Source: Shewanella mangrovisoli (GTDB lineage Bacteria; Pseudomonadota; Gammaproteobacteria; Enterobacterales; Shewanellaceae). From it: DNA of 64,000 nt. A program made the position numbers and the translations under genes. The first letter of the stretch is position 1. The number at the start of each line of letters is the position of its first letter. The stretch covers positions 1,178,001 through 1,242,000 of the forward strand of contig NZ_CP080412.1 in NCBI RefSeq assembly GCF_019457635.1. Direction: 5' to 3'. Of this stretch, positions 18,198-28,190 are shown piece by piece. The notes beneath the pieces were generated by a model. It saw nothing but the letters and a program-made list of their open reading frames with translations, ran no database searches and was not told the origin of the DNA.

Positions 18198-18257
18198 TTA
18201 GGCTATCTCCAGCTGATCCCATCCGGGTGGTTGACACTCGTTAACATCAAGATCCCG

Positions 18258-18728
18258 CTATTCTCTGTGATAAGGGTGATTGGTGTTCACGCTCCACGCG
18301 CGGTATAAGCTTTCGGCAACCACAATCCGCACCAGAGGATGGGGCAGGGTCAATGCCGACAGGCACCAACTCTGATGGGCGGCTTCCTTACAGGCGGGCG
18401 CTAAGCCTTCGGGGCCGCCAACCAGTAAGCTCACATCACGGCCATCGAGTTGCCATTTGTTCATGGCGGTCGCCAATTCTGGCGTAGTCCAGTTTTTGCC
18501 GGGAAGATCTAAGGTAACAATATGATTGCCCTTAGGGATAGCCGCTAACATTTGCTCGCCTTCCTTTTGTAGGATACGAACGATATCAGCGTTTTTTCCG
18601 CGCTTACCGGCAGGGATTTCGATCAGTTCCAGTGCCATATCTCGGGGGAAGCGGCGTTGGTACTCTTCAAAGCCGCGGGTGACCCAATCGGGCATCCGTG
18701 TCCCTACTGCGATAAGTTGCAACTTCAT
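18258..18728 (-). CDS. rlmH: 23S rRNA (pseudouridine1915-N3)-methyltransferase RlmH
   Basis: A 156-residue SPOUT methyltransferase that methylates pseudouridine 1915 in helix 69 of 23S rRNA in assembled 70S ribosomes. Visible features are the N-terminus [36 protein letters not shown], the trefoil-knot SAM loop [11 protein letters not shown], and the C-terminal [17 protein letters not shown]. The ATG overlaps the rsfS stop by one base (TAATG). Length matches the family. Confidence 0.97.
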   Translation of the reverse strand: MKLQLIAVGTRMPDWVTRGFEEYQRRFPRDMALELIEIPAGKRGKNADIVRILQKEGEQMLAAIPKGNHIVTLDLPGKNWTTPELATAMNKWQLDGRDVSLLVGGPEGLAPACKEAAHQSWCLSALTLPHPLVRIVVAESLYRAWSVNTNHPYHRE

Positions 18729-19057
18729 TAGGCTTGCTTTTCTGACCAGAGCTTTTCAAGCTGGTAGAAATCGCGGGTTTGGTCTTGCATAACATGCAGG
18801 ATCACGTTGCCCATATCCACCAATACCCATTCGCTGCTGTCGCGGCCTTCGATACCAATAGGTGGAATGCCGGCGGCTTTCGCTTCGAGCACGAGGTTTT
18901 CGGCGATCGCTTTCACGTGAGTTTTAGATGTACCTGAACAAATCACCATGTAATCGGTGATGTTAGATTGGTTGCTGACATCGATAACCACGACGTCACG
19001 GGCTTTTAAATCGTCGATTTTGTCGACAACAAACTGCTTTAATTCGGCGCTCTGCAC
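18728..19057 (-). CDS. rsfS: Ribosomal silencing factor RsfS
   Basis: Binds ribosomal protein L14 (uL14) and blocks 30S-50S joining in stationary phase. The conserved core is [24 protein letters not shown], followed by [23 protein letters not shown]. The start is the GTG at 19057 (109 residues): GAGG lies 8-9 bases upstream and the N-terminus then aligns with E. coli. An ATG at 19072 would add five residues but has no SD. It overlaps rlmH by one base. Confidence 0.94.
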   Translation of the reverse strand: MQSAELKQFVVDKIDDLKARDVVVIDVSNQSNITDYMVICSGTSKTHVKAIAENLVLEAKAAGIPPIGIEGRDSSEWVLVDMGNVILHVMQDQTRDFYQLEKLWSEKQA

Positions 19058-19165
19058 GCTGATGTACCTCATTTATTTTAAATAGCGCGCTAGTATATCA
19101 GTCTTAAGCGGTGGAATACATTATCTTAGCGGCCGAGTTTGTATTATTGGCGCTTGATTTTGGGC

Positions 19166-19804
19166 CTAAGAAAAATAAAGCCGTTGTTTTTGAATGTAAT
19201 TTAAAGTGACAGGCAGGAGGGCATCCTGTGGAATTTCACCCATCGCCAGTTGTGAGCGAATTTGGGTGGACGAAATATCCTGTGGGCTGATATCGACGGT
19301 AAAGATGCGTCCATGTTGCGGCGCACTTGAGTGACTTAAGGTATCAAGCGTTGCCTGACGGGCGCTTAACTCATGCTGCATTGGGTGCCCTTCGGCTAAA
19401 TGCCAGCCAGGGCGTTGACATACCACAATATTGGTTAATTCAAACAGTTGCTGCCATTTATGCCAGCTTTGCAGGTGAATAAACGAATCCATCCCCATGA
19501 TAAAAAACAGTTCGTCATCGGGATAAAGCCGACTTAACTGCTTAAGGGTGACAACCGTATAGGATGGACTGTCGCGTTTAGCTTCGATATCACAGAGCTC
19601 GAAGCCGGGTAAACTCGCACATACCTGCGCGACCATTTCGAGCCGCTGCGCCGTGGTCGAGTGGGTAGTGTTTTTATGGGGCGGAATATGGTTGGGCATC
19701 AGCAGGATTTTATCCAGCTTAAGGTTGGCTTTGACCTCCATCGCAGGGCGGATATGGCCGTAATGTATAGGGTCGAAGGTGCCGCCTAAAATACCGATAC
19801 GCAT
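19166..19804 (-). CDS. nadD: Nicotinate-nucleotide adenylyltransferase
   Basis: Adenylates nicotinate mononucleotide in NAD biosynthesis. The 212-residue protein has the nucleotidyltransferase motif [15 protein letters not shown] at residues 7-21 (HxGH-like), [24 protein letters not shown] and SSTQIRSQL, all NadD hallmarks. It lies 12 bases after holA and about 100 bases before rsfS, with no intervening cobC-like gene as is seen in E. coli. Confidence 0.97.
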   Translation of the reverse strand: MRIGILGGTFDPIHYGHIRPAMEVKANLKLDKILLMPNHIPPHKNTTHSTTAQRLEMVAQVCASLPGFELCDIEAKRDSPSYTVVTLKQLSRLYPDDELFFIMGMDSFIHLQSWHKWQQLFELTNIVVCQRPGWHLAEGHPMQHELSARQATLDTLSHSSAPQHGRIFTVDISPQDISSTQIRSQLAMGEIPQDALLPVTLNYIQKQRLYFS

Positions 19805-19816
19805 TCAATCCGTGCC

Positions 19817-20848
19817 TTAATCTAAGCTGATATGGGCCAAATGGCCGTGGGCCTTGGGATCGAATAATAAGCACAGATGGCTGAGCCCTGTCCAATCTTC
19901 ATGGCCTAATTGCTTTAGGTTCAGCTCTAGCTTAGATGCGAAGGCAAGCATATGTTCGATTTGGGTGAGGCTTAAGCGCTGCAACGCGGTTTGATACAAG
20001 GGTTTGCGTTTATCCCAAATTCGATGTTTACCAAAGAGACTATTTAAGGGTGCGCCTTGGGCCTGTTCACTCTTGAGGCTAAGCAGTAACTGCAGCTCTT
20101 TAAACAAAGCCCAGAGTAAAATCGGCATGGCCGTGCCTTCACCGTTGAGCTGGGCCAGCATATGCTGAGCACTGTCTTGACGATTATTCAGCAGTGCATC
20201 GGTGAGCTGAAACACGGTAAAGCGGGATTGATCTTCAAAGTAATGGCTTAATTCGTCAGCACCGATGGGTTGGCTTGGGCTTAACAGTTGTAGCAACTGC
20301 ATGGCCTGATCGGCGGCGAGTAAATTCCCTTCGTAGAGGGAGTACAACATAGCGCGCGCATCGGGCTGTAAATTCAGCTTAAAGTGCGCGATACGAGAAT
20401 CGAGCCAACGTCTGAATTGGTCGCCTTCTGGCGTGGTGCAGGGCAAATAAATCCCTAAGCTATCTAAGGTTTTGAACCACTTGCTATTGGTTTGCTCGCT
20501 GGCGAGTTTGGGACCTTCGAGGATCAGCAGCACATCGGGATTAGGCGTTTGCAGTAACGCTTGTAGCGCCGCCGAACCATCAGCACCGGGTTTTGCGTTG
20601 GGCAGTGTTAGCTCAATAATGCGCCGACTAGAAAACAGGCTCATGGATTGCCATTCTTGGGTCAAGTCGCCCCAGTTAAAACCCGTTTCTTGAATTAACT
20701 GAACGCGCTCTTCAAAGCCTTGGCGTTTGGCCGCTTGGCGGATCTGATCCTTGGAGGTTTCGAGCAACCAAGGATCATCACCAAAAATCAGGTAACAAGC
20801 GTGAAGCGGATTGAGATGACGGGAGAGTTGATCAGGATAAACGCGCAT
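19817..20848 (-). CDS. holA: DNA polymerase III delta subunit
   Basis: The clamp-loader wrench that opens the beta clamp. It is 343 residues long, as is typical. Features are MRVYPDQLSRHLNPLHACYLIFGDDPWLL (domain I start), the beta-binding region SMSLFSSRRIIELTLPN, and the C-terminal collar helices. It lies between lptE and nadD in the same direction, matching E. coli. No abnormality was noticed. Confidence 0.95.
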   Translation of the reverse strand: MRVYPDQLSRHLNPLHACYLIFGDDPWLLETSKDQIRQAAKRQGFEERVQLIQETGFNWGDLTQEWQSMSLFSSRRIIELTLPNAKPGADGSAALQALLQTPNPDVLLILEGPKLASEQTNSKWFKTLDSLGIYLPCTTPEGDQFRRWLDSRIAHFKLNLQPDARAMLYSLYEGNLLAADQAMQLLQLLSPSQPIGADELSHYFEDQSRFTVFQLTDALLNNRQDSAQHMLAQLNGEGTAMPILLWALFKELQLLLSLKSEQAQGAPLNSLFGKHRIWDKRKPLYQTALQRLSLTQIEHMLAFASKLELNLKQLGHEDWTGLSHLCLLFDPKAHGHLAHISLD

Positions 20849-20900
20849 TTAAACCACTCTCCACATTTTATTGCAGTGCCACATTAATTTGGACCCTGCA

Positions 20901-21395
20901 TTAATTCACCTCTGTGCTGGCCATGGATTGCAGGATCCGGTCGGCCGCTTGGATACGCATTTCTTTGACTAACAGTTCCATCTCACGGCTTTTAGCCAGT
21001 GCGGTGCGAGGATCGTCTAAGTAATCGCGGCGAATTTCAATCTTGAAAGGCTGTGCCTCTTTGCCCGGCAAGGCCACGGCAAACTCGACGAAATAGATAA
21101 GCTCATACTCGGCCACATTGCCCGTAGGGTAAAGCGACAGGGTCGAACGCTCTAAGGAGTCGGTGATGAGCCTTAACACTGGCACATCATTGGCGGCATC
21201 GACAATCTTGACGTTGTTCAAACGTAACCGCTCACGCACTAAACGGGTGAGTTCGCTGTATTCGTCCGAGCTACTCAAACTGAGTTGATTGAGCTGCTCG
21301 GGGATTTGATAGCTACGTTGAAGCTTAAAACCGCAACCTGCGCTGGTCATAATGACCAGCGCCATGATTGCGAAAGCTAAGCGTTTAATTAGCAT
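20901..21395 (-). CDS. lptE: LPS-assembly lipoprotein LptE
   Basis: An outer-membrane lipoprotein that plugs the LptD barrel and helps insert LPS. It has 164 residues with a signal sequence and a lipobox ending at C21 (TSAGC). The mature part contains GFKLQRSYQIPEQLNQLSL and the alternating strands typical of LptE (LRLNNVKIVDAANDVPVLRLI). It is located between leuS and holA, as in all Enterobacterales-like genomes. This family is poorly conserved, and context supports the name. Confidence 0.93.
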   Translation of the reverse strand: MLIKRLAFAIMALVIMTSAGCGFKLQRSYQIPEQLNQLSLSSSDEYSELTRLVRERLRLNNVKIVDAANDVPVLRLITDSLERSTLSLYPTGNVAEYELIYFVEFAVALPGKEAQPFKIEIRRDYLDDPRTALAKSREMELLVKEMRIQAADRILQSMASTEVN

Positions 21396-21454
21396 AAGTT
21401 TTCGCGGTTTCCTGTTTGTCTTGTGGACAGCATCCGTTTATCACAGCAACGATG

Positions 21455-24034
21455 TTAGTTGGCAACGATGCTGAGCAGTTTACCGGGTACATAGATAACT
21501 TTACGAACCGTAACACCATCTAAGTACTTGATGACTTGCTCGTCCGCCATACCCAGCGCTTCAACCGATGCTTGGTCAGCATCGGCTGCGACTGTGATCT
21601 TAGCGCGCACTTTACCGTTCACTTGTACCACGATGAGTTTGCTGTCTTCTACCAGTGCAGATTCATCGACAACTGGCCATTGGCTGTCTTCGATGCTGTT
21701 GGTGTTGCCCAACTCATTCCACAGGGTAAAGCTCACGTGTGGGATGATTGGGTACAGTAAACGCACTACCGAAGTTAAGGCTTCGCCGATAATGGCTCGG
21801 TCTTGACCTGTGGTTTGTGGCGCTTTTTGCAGGTGGTTCATCAGTTCCATCACGGCGGCAACCGCAGTGTTGAACATCTGACGACGGCCAATATCATCGG
21901 TCACCTTAGCTATAGTCTTGTGTACTTCACGGCGCAGCGCTTTTTGCTCGCTAGTTAATTTGCTAACGTCTAACGCTTCGCTGTTGTCCTGCGCCACATA
22001 ATCGCTGGCCAGTTTCCACAGACGTTTGATAAAGCGGTGCGCGCCTTCAACGCCAGACTCTTGCCATTCCAAGGTTAATTCTGGTGGTGAGGCGAACATC
22101 ATGAATAGACGCACAGTGTCGGCGCCGTATTTCTCTACCATCACCTGTGGGTCGATACCGTTGTTTTTCGACTTCGACATCTTGCTCATACCGGTGTAAA
22201 CCAGTTCGTTACCGTCTTTGTCGATAGCCTTAGTAATACGGCCCTTGTCGTCTTTTTCTGTGGTGACAACGTCTAACGGTGACACCCATACTCGGGCACC
22301 TTTGTCGTTGGTGTAGTAGAAGGCATCGGCCAGAACCATACCTTGAGTCAGCAGTTGTTTTGCTGGCTCATTGGTGTTGACTAGACCCGCGTCACGCAGC
22401 AACTTGTGGAAGAAACGGAAATACAACAAGTGCATACAGGCGTGTTCGATACCACCAATGTACTGATCTACCGGTAACCAGTAGTTGGCCTTGGTTGGAT
22501 CTAACATTTGGTCAGCCTGTGGGCTGCAGTAACGGGCGTAATACCAAGATGATTCCATAAAGGTATCGAAGGTATCGGTTTCGCGCAGCGCGTCTTGACC
22601 GTTAACTTGGGTTTTCGCCCATTCTTTATCGGCCTTGATTGGGCTTTGAATACCGTCCATCACTACATCTTCTGGCAGGATCACTGGCAGTTGATCTTCT
22701 GGTGTTGGGATAACGGTACCGTCGGCTAAGGTCACCATAGGAATAGGTGCGCCCCAGTAACGTTGACGTGAAACACCCCAGTCGCGTAGACGGTAGTTTA
22801 CTTGACGTTTGCCTTTACCTTCGGCAACGAGCTTGTCGGCGATAGCATTGAAGGCGCCGTCAAAGTCTAAGCCGTCAAACTCGCCAGAGTTAAACAGTAC
22901 GCCTTTTTCGGTGTAAGCCGCTTCGCTGATGTCTAAGTCGCCGTCAACAGGTTTGATAACCGCTTCGATGGGCAGATTGTACTTTTTGGCAAATTCGTAA
23001 TCGCGTTGGTCGTGACCTGGAACAGACATCACAGCACCTGTGCCGTAGTTCATCAGGACGAAGTTAGCCGCCCAAATGGGCACTTGTTTGCCAGTGATCG
23101 GGTGAATTGCGTATAGACCTGTCGCGACACCACGTTTTTCCATGGTGGCTAAATCGGCTTCTGACGTGGTGCTGTTTTTGCACTCTTCAACGAACTGGGC
23201 AAGCTCAGGGTTAGTTTGAGCTGCTAATTCGGCTAATGGGTGACCCGCGGCAATCGCCACATAGGTTACGCCCATCAGGGTATCTGGACGGGTTGTGTAG
23301 ATGTCGAATGACTTGTCGCTACCTGCCACACCAAAGGTCATTTCCACGCCTTCGCTGCGACCAATCCAGTTGCGCTGCATGGTCTTAACTTGCTCAGGCC
23401 AGCCGTCTAAGGTGTCGATGTCGTTTAACAGTTCTTCGGCGTAGGCGGTGATCTTAATGAACCACTGTGGAATTTCTTTTTGTTCTACAGGGGTATCACA
23501 ACGCCAGCAGCAACCGTCTTGTACTTGCTCGTTAGCCAGTACGGTTTCATCGTTAGGGCACCAGTTAACAGAAGCGGTCTTCTTGTAAACTAAGCCTTTT
23601 TCGTACAGTTTAGTGAAGAACCATTGTTCCCAGCGGTAATATTCTGGGGTACAAGTGGCGATTTCACGGCTCCAGTCGTAGCCAAAACCCAGCAGTTTTA
23701 GCTGGTTTTTCATGTACTCAATGTTTTGATAAGTCCATGGTGCTGGAGCGGTTTTGTTGTTGATTGCGGCGTTTTCTGCAGGCAAACCGAAAGAGTCCCA
23801 ACCGATAGGTTGTAGCACGTTTTTGCCTTGAAGACGCTGGAAGCGGGCAACCACATCGCCTATGGTATAGTTGCGAACGTGTCCCATGTGGAGTCGACCT
23901 GAAGGATAGGGGAACATCGAAAGGCAATAAAACTTTTCTTTGTTCGCATCTTCAGTAACTTCAAAGGTTTTGTTGTCGTGCCAGTGCTTTTGCACTAAGG
24001 CTTCAATTTCTGAGGGATTATATTGCTCTTGCAT
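21455..24034 (-). CDS. leuS: Leucyl-tRNA synthetase
   Basis: A class I synthetase of 859 residues. The HIGH-type motif is [13 protein letters not shown], the KMSKS motif is [13 protein letters not shown], and [12 protein letters not shown], the CP1 editing domain ([22 protein letters not shown]) and the zinc-like [14 protein letters not shown] are visible. The start is the ATG at 24034; the GTG one codon earlier is less likely. It heads the long minus-strand block leuS-lptE-holA-nadD-rsfS-rlmH-mrdA-rodA-mltB-rlpA-dacA. ybeL diverges from it with 121 bases between the starts. Confidence 0.98.
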   Translation of the reverse strand: MQEQYNPSEIEALVQKHWHDNKTFEVTEDANKEKFYCLSMFPYPSGRLHMGHVRNYTIGDVVARFQRLQGKNVLQPIGWDSFGLPAENAAINNKTAPAPWTYQNIEYMKNQLKLLGFGYDWSREIATCTPEYYRWEQWFFTKLYEKGLVYKKTASVNWCPNDETVLANEQVQDGCCWRCDTPVEQKEIPQWFIKITAYAEELLNDIDTLDGWPEQVKTMQRNWIGRSEGVEMTFGVAGSDKSFDIYTTRPDTLMGVTYVAIAAGHPLAELAAQTNPELAQFVEECKNSTTSEADLATMEKRGVATGLYAIHPITGKQVPIWAANFVLMNYGTGAVMSVPGHDQRDYEFAKKYNLPIEAVIKPVDGDLDISEAAYTEKGVLFNSGEFDGLDFDGAFNAIADKLVAEGKGKRQVNYRLRDWGVSRQRYWGAPIPMVTLADGTVIPTPEDQLPVILPEDVVMDGIQSPIKADKEWAKTQVNGQDALRETDTFDTFMESSWYYARYCSPQADQMLDPTKANYWLPVDQYIGGIEHACMHLLYFRFFHKLLRDAGLVNTNEPAKQLLTQGMVLADAFYYTNDKGARVWVSPLDVVTTEKDDKGRITKAIDKDGNELVYTGMSKMSKSKNNGIDPQVMVEKYGADTVRLFMMFASPPELTLEWQESGVEGAHRFIKRLWKLASDYVAQDNSEALDVSKLTSEQKALRREVHKTIAKVTDDIGRRQMFNTAVAAVMELMNHLQKAPQTTGQDRAIIGEALTSVVRLLYPIIPHVSFTLWNELGNTNSIEDSQWPVVDESALVEDSKLIVVQVNGKVRAKITVAADADQASVEALGMADEQVIKYLDGVTVRKVIYVPGKLLSIVAN

Positions 24035-24155
24035 CACGCTATTTCCGGCAGTGCCGCCTATTTATTTGATCTAACGCCATATCGACGCGAATAAGATCTG
24101 CATAGAATAAACTAGAAGCGATGCATTAAAAAGGTTCTATGAAGGAGTATTGGTT

Positions 24156-24656
24156 ATGAATGATAGAAGTAGTGCACTACTAGGACTGTATCAAGCCTTA
24201 ATTAACGAAGTGAAAGCGCAATTTGCGGAAGATAACTCGCTGACTGCAAAGAATTTATTTAAGTCTGTCACTCAAGGGAAGGAGTTTTTACGCCTCAAAG
24301 AACAAGCGGGGGAAGATGAGCTCGCCTTAGTGGAGCAATTCTTAAAGCGTGATATCGCCAGCTTCTTGCGTGAGCAAAATGCCGACAGTTTAAGCCACAG
24401 CCCAACGGTGATCACCCTCGAAAATACCCTATGGCATTGGTTAAGTGAAATCACTGATCGTAGCCAAGTGGAGTGGCACGAGTTGACGCAAGACTTCAAA
24501 CACCACGGCTATTACCAGAGTGGTGATATCGTCAGCCAAGGGGTGATGGTGTGCACTAACTGCGGTCATGAAATGAGTATCGAGTTCCCGGGAGTGATCC
24601 CAGATTGCCCCGAGTGTGACCATGAAGAGTTTACCCGCGAGGCGTTAACGCCTTAG
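24156..24656 (+). CDS. ybeL: Zinc-ribbon-containing protein of YbeL / DUF1451 family
   Basis: A 166-residue protein. The N-terminal two thirds are predicted to be helical (LYQALINEVKAQF), and the C-terminus is a zinc ribbon with two Cys pairs: VCTNCGHEM and PDCPECDHEEF. The family is conserved beside leuS in E. coli and relatives but its role is unknown. The start is the ATG at 24156, with GAAGGAG 8 bases upstream. The gene ends at a symmetric terminator shared with the convergent pilin gene. Confidence 0.9.
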   Translation: MNDRSSALLGLYQALINEVKAQFAEDNSLTAKNLFKSVTQGKEFLRLKEQAGEDELALVEQFLKRDIASFLREQNADSLSHSPTVITLENTLWHWLSEITDRSQVEWHELTQDFKHHGYYQSGDIVSQGVMVCTNCGHEMSIEFPGVIPDCPECDHEEFTREALTP

Positions 24657-24676
24657 TCCTGGGGTGTGCCAGAAAT

Positions 24677-24703
24677 AAAAAACGACGCTTAGCGTCGTTT
24701 TTT
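24677..24703. terminator. Bidirectional terminator between ybeL and the pilin gene
   Basis: CGACGC / GCGTCG with a 3-base loop, flanked by A6 and T6. It serves the convergent genes on both sides. Confidence 0.9.
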
Positions 24704-24711
24704 ATGCGTCA

Positions 24712-25206
24712 TCAACAGCCTTGGACATTGATATCGTAAAGCGGTGGTGTGCTGGCATCGGCGGCTTGGGTGTAGCGGAAATAACACTGATCGTCGTCGG
24801 CTAAGGTATTGTCATTCAAGTCATAGCCGATGTAAGTAATATCGATGCCTTGATATTGAATGACGAGTTTATCGTCTTTCACAATCCATTTTTCGATATC
24901 GGTATTATCCAGATAACCCCACTTGAGGCGAGTTTCGGCCACGCCATCACCATCGAGGTCGATGTCGATAATATCGTCACGGCCCACAACGGCTTGACTC
25001 TGCAAGCTCGGCATTTGGGTCTTGGAATAGGCTAAGGTATTGGCGGTTTTTACGCTGGCTTGGAGTTGCAGCAGGCTTTTTTCCCGCGCCTCTTTGCTCA
25101 TGCCGATAAATTTCGGTGCCGCGATAACCGCTAAAATTCCCAGCACGATAATAACGATCACGAGTTCGATTAAGGTAAAGCCTTGAGTGTGTTTTTGATT
25201 AATCAT
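24712..25206 (-). CDS. Orphan type IV prepilin-like protein (MSHA-pilin type)
   Basis: A 164-residue prepilin. A short leader MINQKHTQG is followed by the prepilin-peptidase site G/F and the hydrophobic N-helix starting FTLIELVIVIIVLG, with the conserved Glu at mature position 5. The globular part carries a calcium-loop-like DIDLDGDGVAETR, LNDNTLADDDQC and a C-terminal Cys (NVQGC), so C137 and C164 may form the D-region disulfide. N-terminal similarity is closest to MSHA-type major pilins. It starts 8 bases after the lnt stop, probably in the same transcript. No assembly ATPase, platform or peptidase gene is nearby, so it must use machinery encoded elsewhere. Confidence 0.87.
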   Translation of the reverse strand: MINQKHTQGFTLIELVIVIIVLGILAVIAAPKFIGMSKEAREKSLLQLQASVKTANTLAYSKTQMPSLQSQAVVGRDDIIDIDLDGDGVAETRLKWGYLDNTDIEKWIVKDDKLVIQYQGIDITYIGYDLNDNTLADDDQCYFRYTQAADASTPPLYDINVQGC

Positions 25207-25214
25207 TTCTAATT

Positions 25215-26771
25215 CTATTGCTGTTTTTTACGACGAATAAAACCGAATAACAGGAGCGCACCACAGAGCAGTAGCAGCGGCGTTTGGCCGATTTTAGCAA
25301 ACCAGGTTTGGCCTGTGACTAGTGGAATCGTCGCGCTCAGCACGCCCGTTTCAAATTGCGGCAGTGCGGCTGTGATATTGCCTTGCTCATCGACAACCGC
25401 GGTCACGCCATTATTGGTGGCGCGCACTAGAGGACGGCCCAATTCGATGGCGCGCATTTGGGCAATCTCCATATGCTGCAACGGACCATTTGAGCTGCCA
25501 AACCACGCATCATTCGATACGGTTAGCAGTAGATCGGTACCGAGGTTAACACTGTCACGCAGCTGCTCTGGGAAGGCGATTTCATAACAAATTGCCGGAG
25601 CAATTTTATGGCCTACGGCGCTCAAATTCGGCTGTTGATAATCACCCCGCGCAAAGGAGGACATCGGCAGATTAAAGAAAGGGGCAATCGGGCGGAGTAA
25701 GGCTTCAAAGGGCACAAACTCACCAATAGGCAGTAGATGATGTTTCTTAAATTGGTTGCTGCCATCGCTCTCATAATCCGGCGTGTCTTGCTGCTTCTGA
25801 TTGTGGTTACCCAGCACAATCAAAGAGTTATAAAACTCGTCATGTTGACGGCTAATAATCCCCGTAATGATTGAAGTGTGGTTAAGGTTGGCGACCTTGT
25901 TGGCATTATCCAAAAAGTCTTGCACCATGGACTCTGGCGCCGGGATCGCAGCTTCTGGCCAGACGATAATATCAGCATCAAAGTGCTCACGGGATAAATC
26001 CATGTATTTCAATAGGGTTGGCCAGAGCGCCTCGGGTTCCCATTTCATACTTTGGGGGATATTCCCCTGCACTAGGGCAACTTTAACCGACTCGCCTGTT
26101 GGCTTAATTTGCGTTTGCTTTGGGGTAACCCAGGCAGCTGCTGCGATGATCGGCAGTAAAATTAACAGGCTTTTGTAGCGTTTGCTAAAACACAGAGCCA
26201 AGGCGCCCGCGAGCATCGCAATTAAGAAACTGAGTCCCAAGGCGCCAATGATACTCGCGAGTTCCTTTAGTGGACCTTGGGTTTGGGAGTAGCCGGCCCA
26301 GATCCAGGGAAACCCTGTCATCACCCAGCCTCTGGCCCATTCGGTTAAGACCCAAAGCGCGGGGAAGAGTAATAGATTACGCCATAACGAGGGCGTATTA
26401 GTGCGAGTCAACCACGCTAAACCGAGGCCCGTTAAGGCCGGATAGAGGGCTAGATAGAGGGCTAACAGCGCCATTAGCCCCACTGACGCGGCTAAGGGTA
26501 GGCCACCAAAGGTGTCCATGCTGACATGCACCCAACTGATCCCAACGGCAAAACAGCCAAAACCAAAGCTTAACCAATGGAAGAAGCTGGCTTTAGGACT
26601 CAAGGAACCACTCAGCCACAGAGCTAAGGCCATGGCGATGGGATAGATAATCCACAAGGAATAGGGGGCAAAGGAAAGCGCCGTACTGGCGCCTAAAATA
26701 AACGCCAGCACGAGCCGTAACGCGCTCAGTCGGGACTTTTGTTGGGCAAAAGCCCGAATCTTAGTTAGCAC
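25215..26771 (-). CDS. lnt: Apolipoprotein N-acyltransferase
   Basis: Adds the third acyl chain to the N-terminal Cys of lipoproteins at the inner membrane. It has 518 residues, with six to eight N-terminal membrane spans and a periplasmic nitrilase domain. The catalytic triad regions are visible: IIVWPEAAIP (Glu), KHHLLPIGEFVPFE (Lys) and APAICYEIAFPEQ (Cys), followed by VSNDAWFGSSNGPLQHM. It is followed after 8 bases by the prepilin gene and preceded by corC, as in E. coli (corC-lnt). Confidence 0.97.
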   Translation of the reverse strand: MLTKIRAFAQQKSRLSALRLVLAFILGASTALSFAPYSLWIIYPIAMALALWLSGSLSPKASFFHWLSFGFGCFAVGISWVHVSMDTFGGLPLAASVGLMALLALYLALYPALTGLGLAWLTRTNTPSLWRNLLLFPALWVLTEWARGWVMTGFPWIWAGYSQTQGPLKELASIIGALGLSFLIAMLAGALALCFSKRYKSLLILLPIIAAAAWVTPKQTQIKPTGESVKVALVQGNIPQSMKWEPEALWPTLLKYMDLSREHFDADIIVWPEAAIPAPESMVQDFLDNANKVANLNHTSIITGIISRQHDEFYNSLIVLGNHNQKQQDTPDYESDGSNQFKKHHLLPIGEFVPFEALLRPIAPFFNLPMSSFARGDYQQPNLSAVGHKIAPAICYEIAFPEQLRDSVNLGTDLLLTVSNDAWFGSSNGPLQHMEIAQMRAIELGRPLVRATNNGVTAVVDEQGNITAALPQFETGVLSATIPLVTGQTWFAKIGQTPLLLLCGALLLFGFIRRKKQQ

Positions 26772-26813
26772 GGATAATTCTTCTTACACTGAGCGTTATT
26801 CTTACGCAGAGGG

Positions 26814-27689
26814 TTACTCTACGTCTTCACCGACATTGGGATCGGGGAGTTTAACTCTGAGCTGGATTAAGCGTCTGGTATCGGCATTGATGACTTTAAA
26901 TTCAATACCTTCGATCATAATGCTCTCATTACGCTCCGGCAGATGACCAAAGGCATGGGACACTAAACCACCGACGGTATCAAACTCTTCATCGCTGAAG
27001 TGAGTGTTGAATTCTTCGTTAAAATCCTCGATAGGCGTCAACGCTTTTACCATGTAGACAGTGTTGCCGACTTTGCGGATCTCAGTGTCTTCAGGGCTAT
27101 CGTGGTCGAATTCGTCTTCAATCTCACCGACGATTTCTTCGAGAATATCTTCAATGGTCACTAGACCCGATACTCCGCCGTATTCGTCGACGACAATCGC
27201 CATATGGTAACGCTGGGAGCGGAATTCTTTGAGTAACACGTCGACGCGTTTGCTCTCAGGCACAACGACGGCGGGGCGGATCACGCGCTCAAGGGAGAAA
27301 GGTTCTTCACTGTTCGAGAAACCATAAGGGATCAAATCTTTAGCCAGTAAAATGCCTTCGATATGGTCCTTATCTTCGTTCACCACAGGGAAGCGAGAAT
27401 GGCCTGAACCGATAACAGTTGCGAGCAATTCTTCGACGGTATTGTCGATTTGAATCGCGACAATTTGAGCTCGTGGGATCATAATATCCCGAACACGCAT
27501 ATCAGAAACTTCTAATACACCTTTGATCATTTCGCGGGTGTCTTCGGTGATTAACTCGCGCTGCTCTGCGCCATCAATCACATCGACTAAGTCTTCGCGA
27601 TTTTGAGGTTCGCCCTGAAATAACTGACTGACTCTGTCAAACCAGCCTTTCTTTTGGGCGCTCGTACTCGGGGGGATATCGTCACTCAT
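26814..27689 (-). CDS. corC: CorC/HlyC-type CBS-domain protein (Mg/Co homeostasis)
   Basis: A cytosolic protein of 291 residues. It has an N-terminal acidic region, two CBS domains (RVRDIMIPRAQIVAIQID and VDVLLKEFRSQRYHMAIVVDEYGG) and a C-terminal CorC_HlyC domain (GNTVYMVKALTPIEDFNEEF). CorC has been linked to magnesium and cobalt resistance in E. coli and Salmonella. The start is the ATG at 27689; an in-frame GTG at 27719 is an alternative. The ybeZ-ybeY-corC-lnt order is fully conserved with E. coli. Confidence 0.95.
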   Translation of the reverse strand: MSDDIPPSTSAQKKGWFDRVSQLFQGEPQNREDLVDVIDGAEQRELITEDTREMIKGVLEVSDMRVRDIMIPRAQIVAIQIDNTVEELLATVIGSGHSRFPVVNEDKDHIEGILLAKDLIPYGFSNSEEPFSLERVIRPAVVVPESKRVDVLLKEFRSQRYHMAIVVDEYGGVSGLVTIEDILEEIVGEIEDEFDHDSPEDTEIRKVGNTVYMVKALTPIEDFNEEFNTHFSDEEFDTVGGLVSHAFGHLPERNESIMIEGIEFKVINADTRRLIQLRVKLPDPNVGEDVE

Positions 27690-27728
27690 AGTTTTCTCAT
27701 TAACCTTGATGCTTGGCACCGCGGTTAA

Positions 27729-28190
27729 TTATTGTTCCTTATATGGGTCAGTAAAACCTAAGCTTTCAATGAGTTGAGTCTCCAACGACTCCATCTCTTC
27801 GGCTTCTTCGTCTTCAATGTGATCATAACCTAGCAGATGCAGGCAACCATGTACAACCATGTGTGCCCAATGGGCTTCTAGGGTTTTATCTTGTTCACGC
27901 GCTTCATTTTCAACGACTGCGGCACAAATGACAAGATCTCCAAGCAGTGGAAGTTCAATTTCTGGCGGTGCTTCAAAGGGAAACGACAACACATTGGTGG
28001 GTTTGTCTTTGCCTCTGTAGGTGCTGTTCAGCATTTGGCTTTCACGGGCATCGACGATGCGAATCGTCAGCTCCGCCTGTTCCATGCTGTTACCAATGGC
28101 GGTTTTTACCCAGAGGGCAAACTGCTCTTCGCTCGGCAGATAGTCACTCGCCGTGGCGTATTGCACATCTAAGGCTAAATCAAGACTCAT
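27729..28190 (-). CDS. ybeY: Endoribonuclease / rRNA maturation factor YbeY
   Basis: A 153-residue zinc-dependent RNase needed for 16S rRNA 3'-end maturation and 70S quality control. The metal site [16 protein letters not shown] gives H114, H118 and H124. The conserved Arg region is [19 protein letters not shown]. Its start lies 11 bases inside the ybeZ gene, so the two are coupled. Confidence 0.97.
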   Translation of the reverse strand: MSLDLALDVQYATASDYLPSEEQFALWVKTAIGNSMEQAELTIRIVDARESQMLNSTYRGKDKPTNVLSFPFEAPPEIELPLLGDLVICAAVVENEAREQDKTLEAHWAHMVVHGCLHLLGYDHIEDEEAEEMESLETQLIESLGFTDPYKEQ

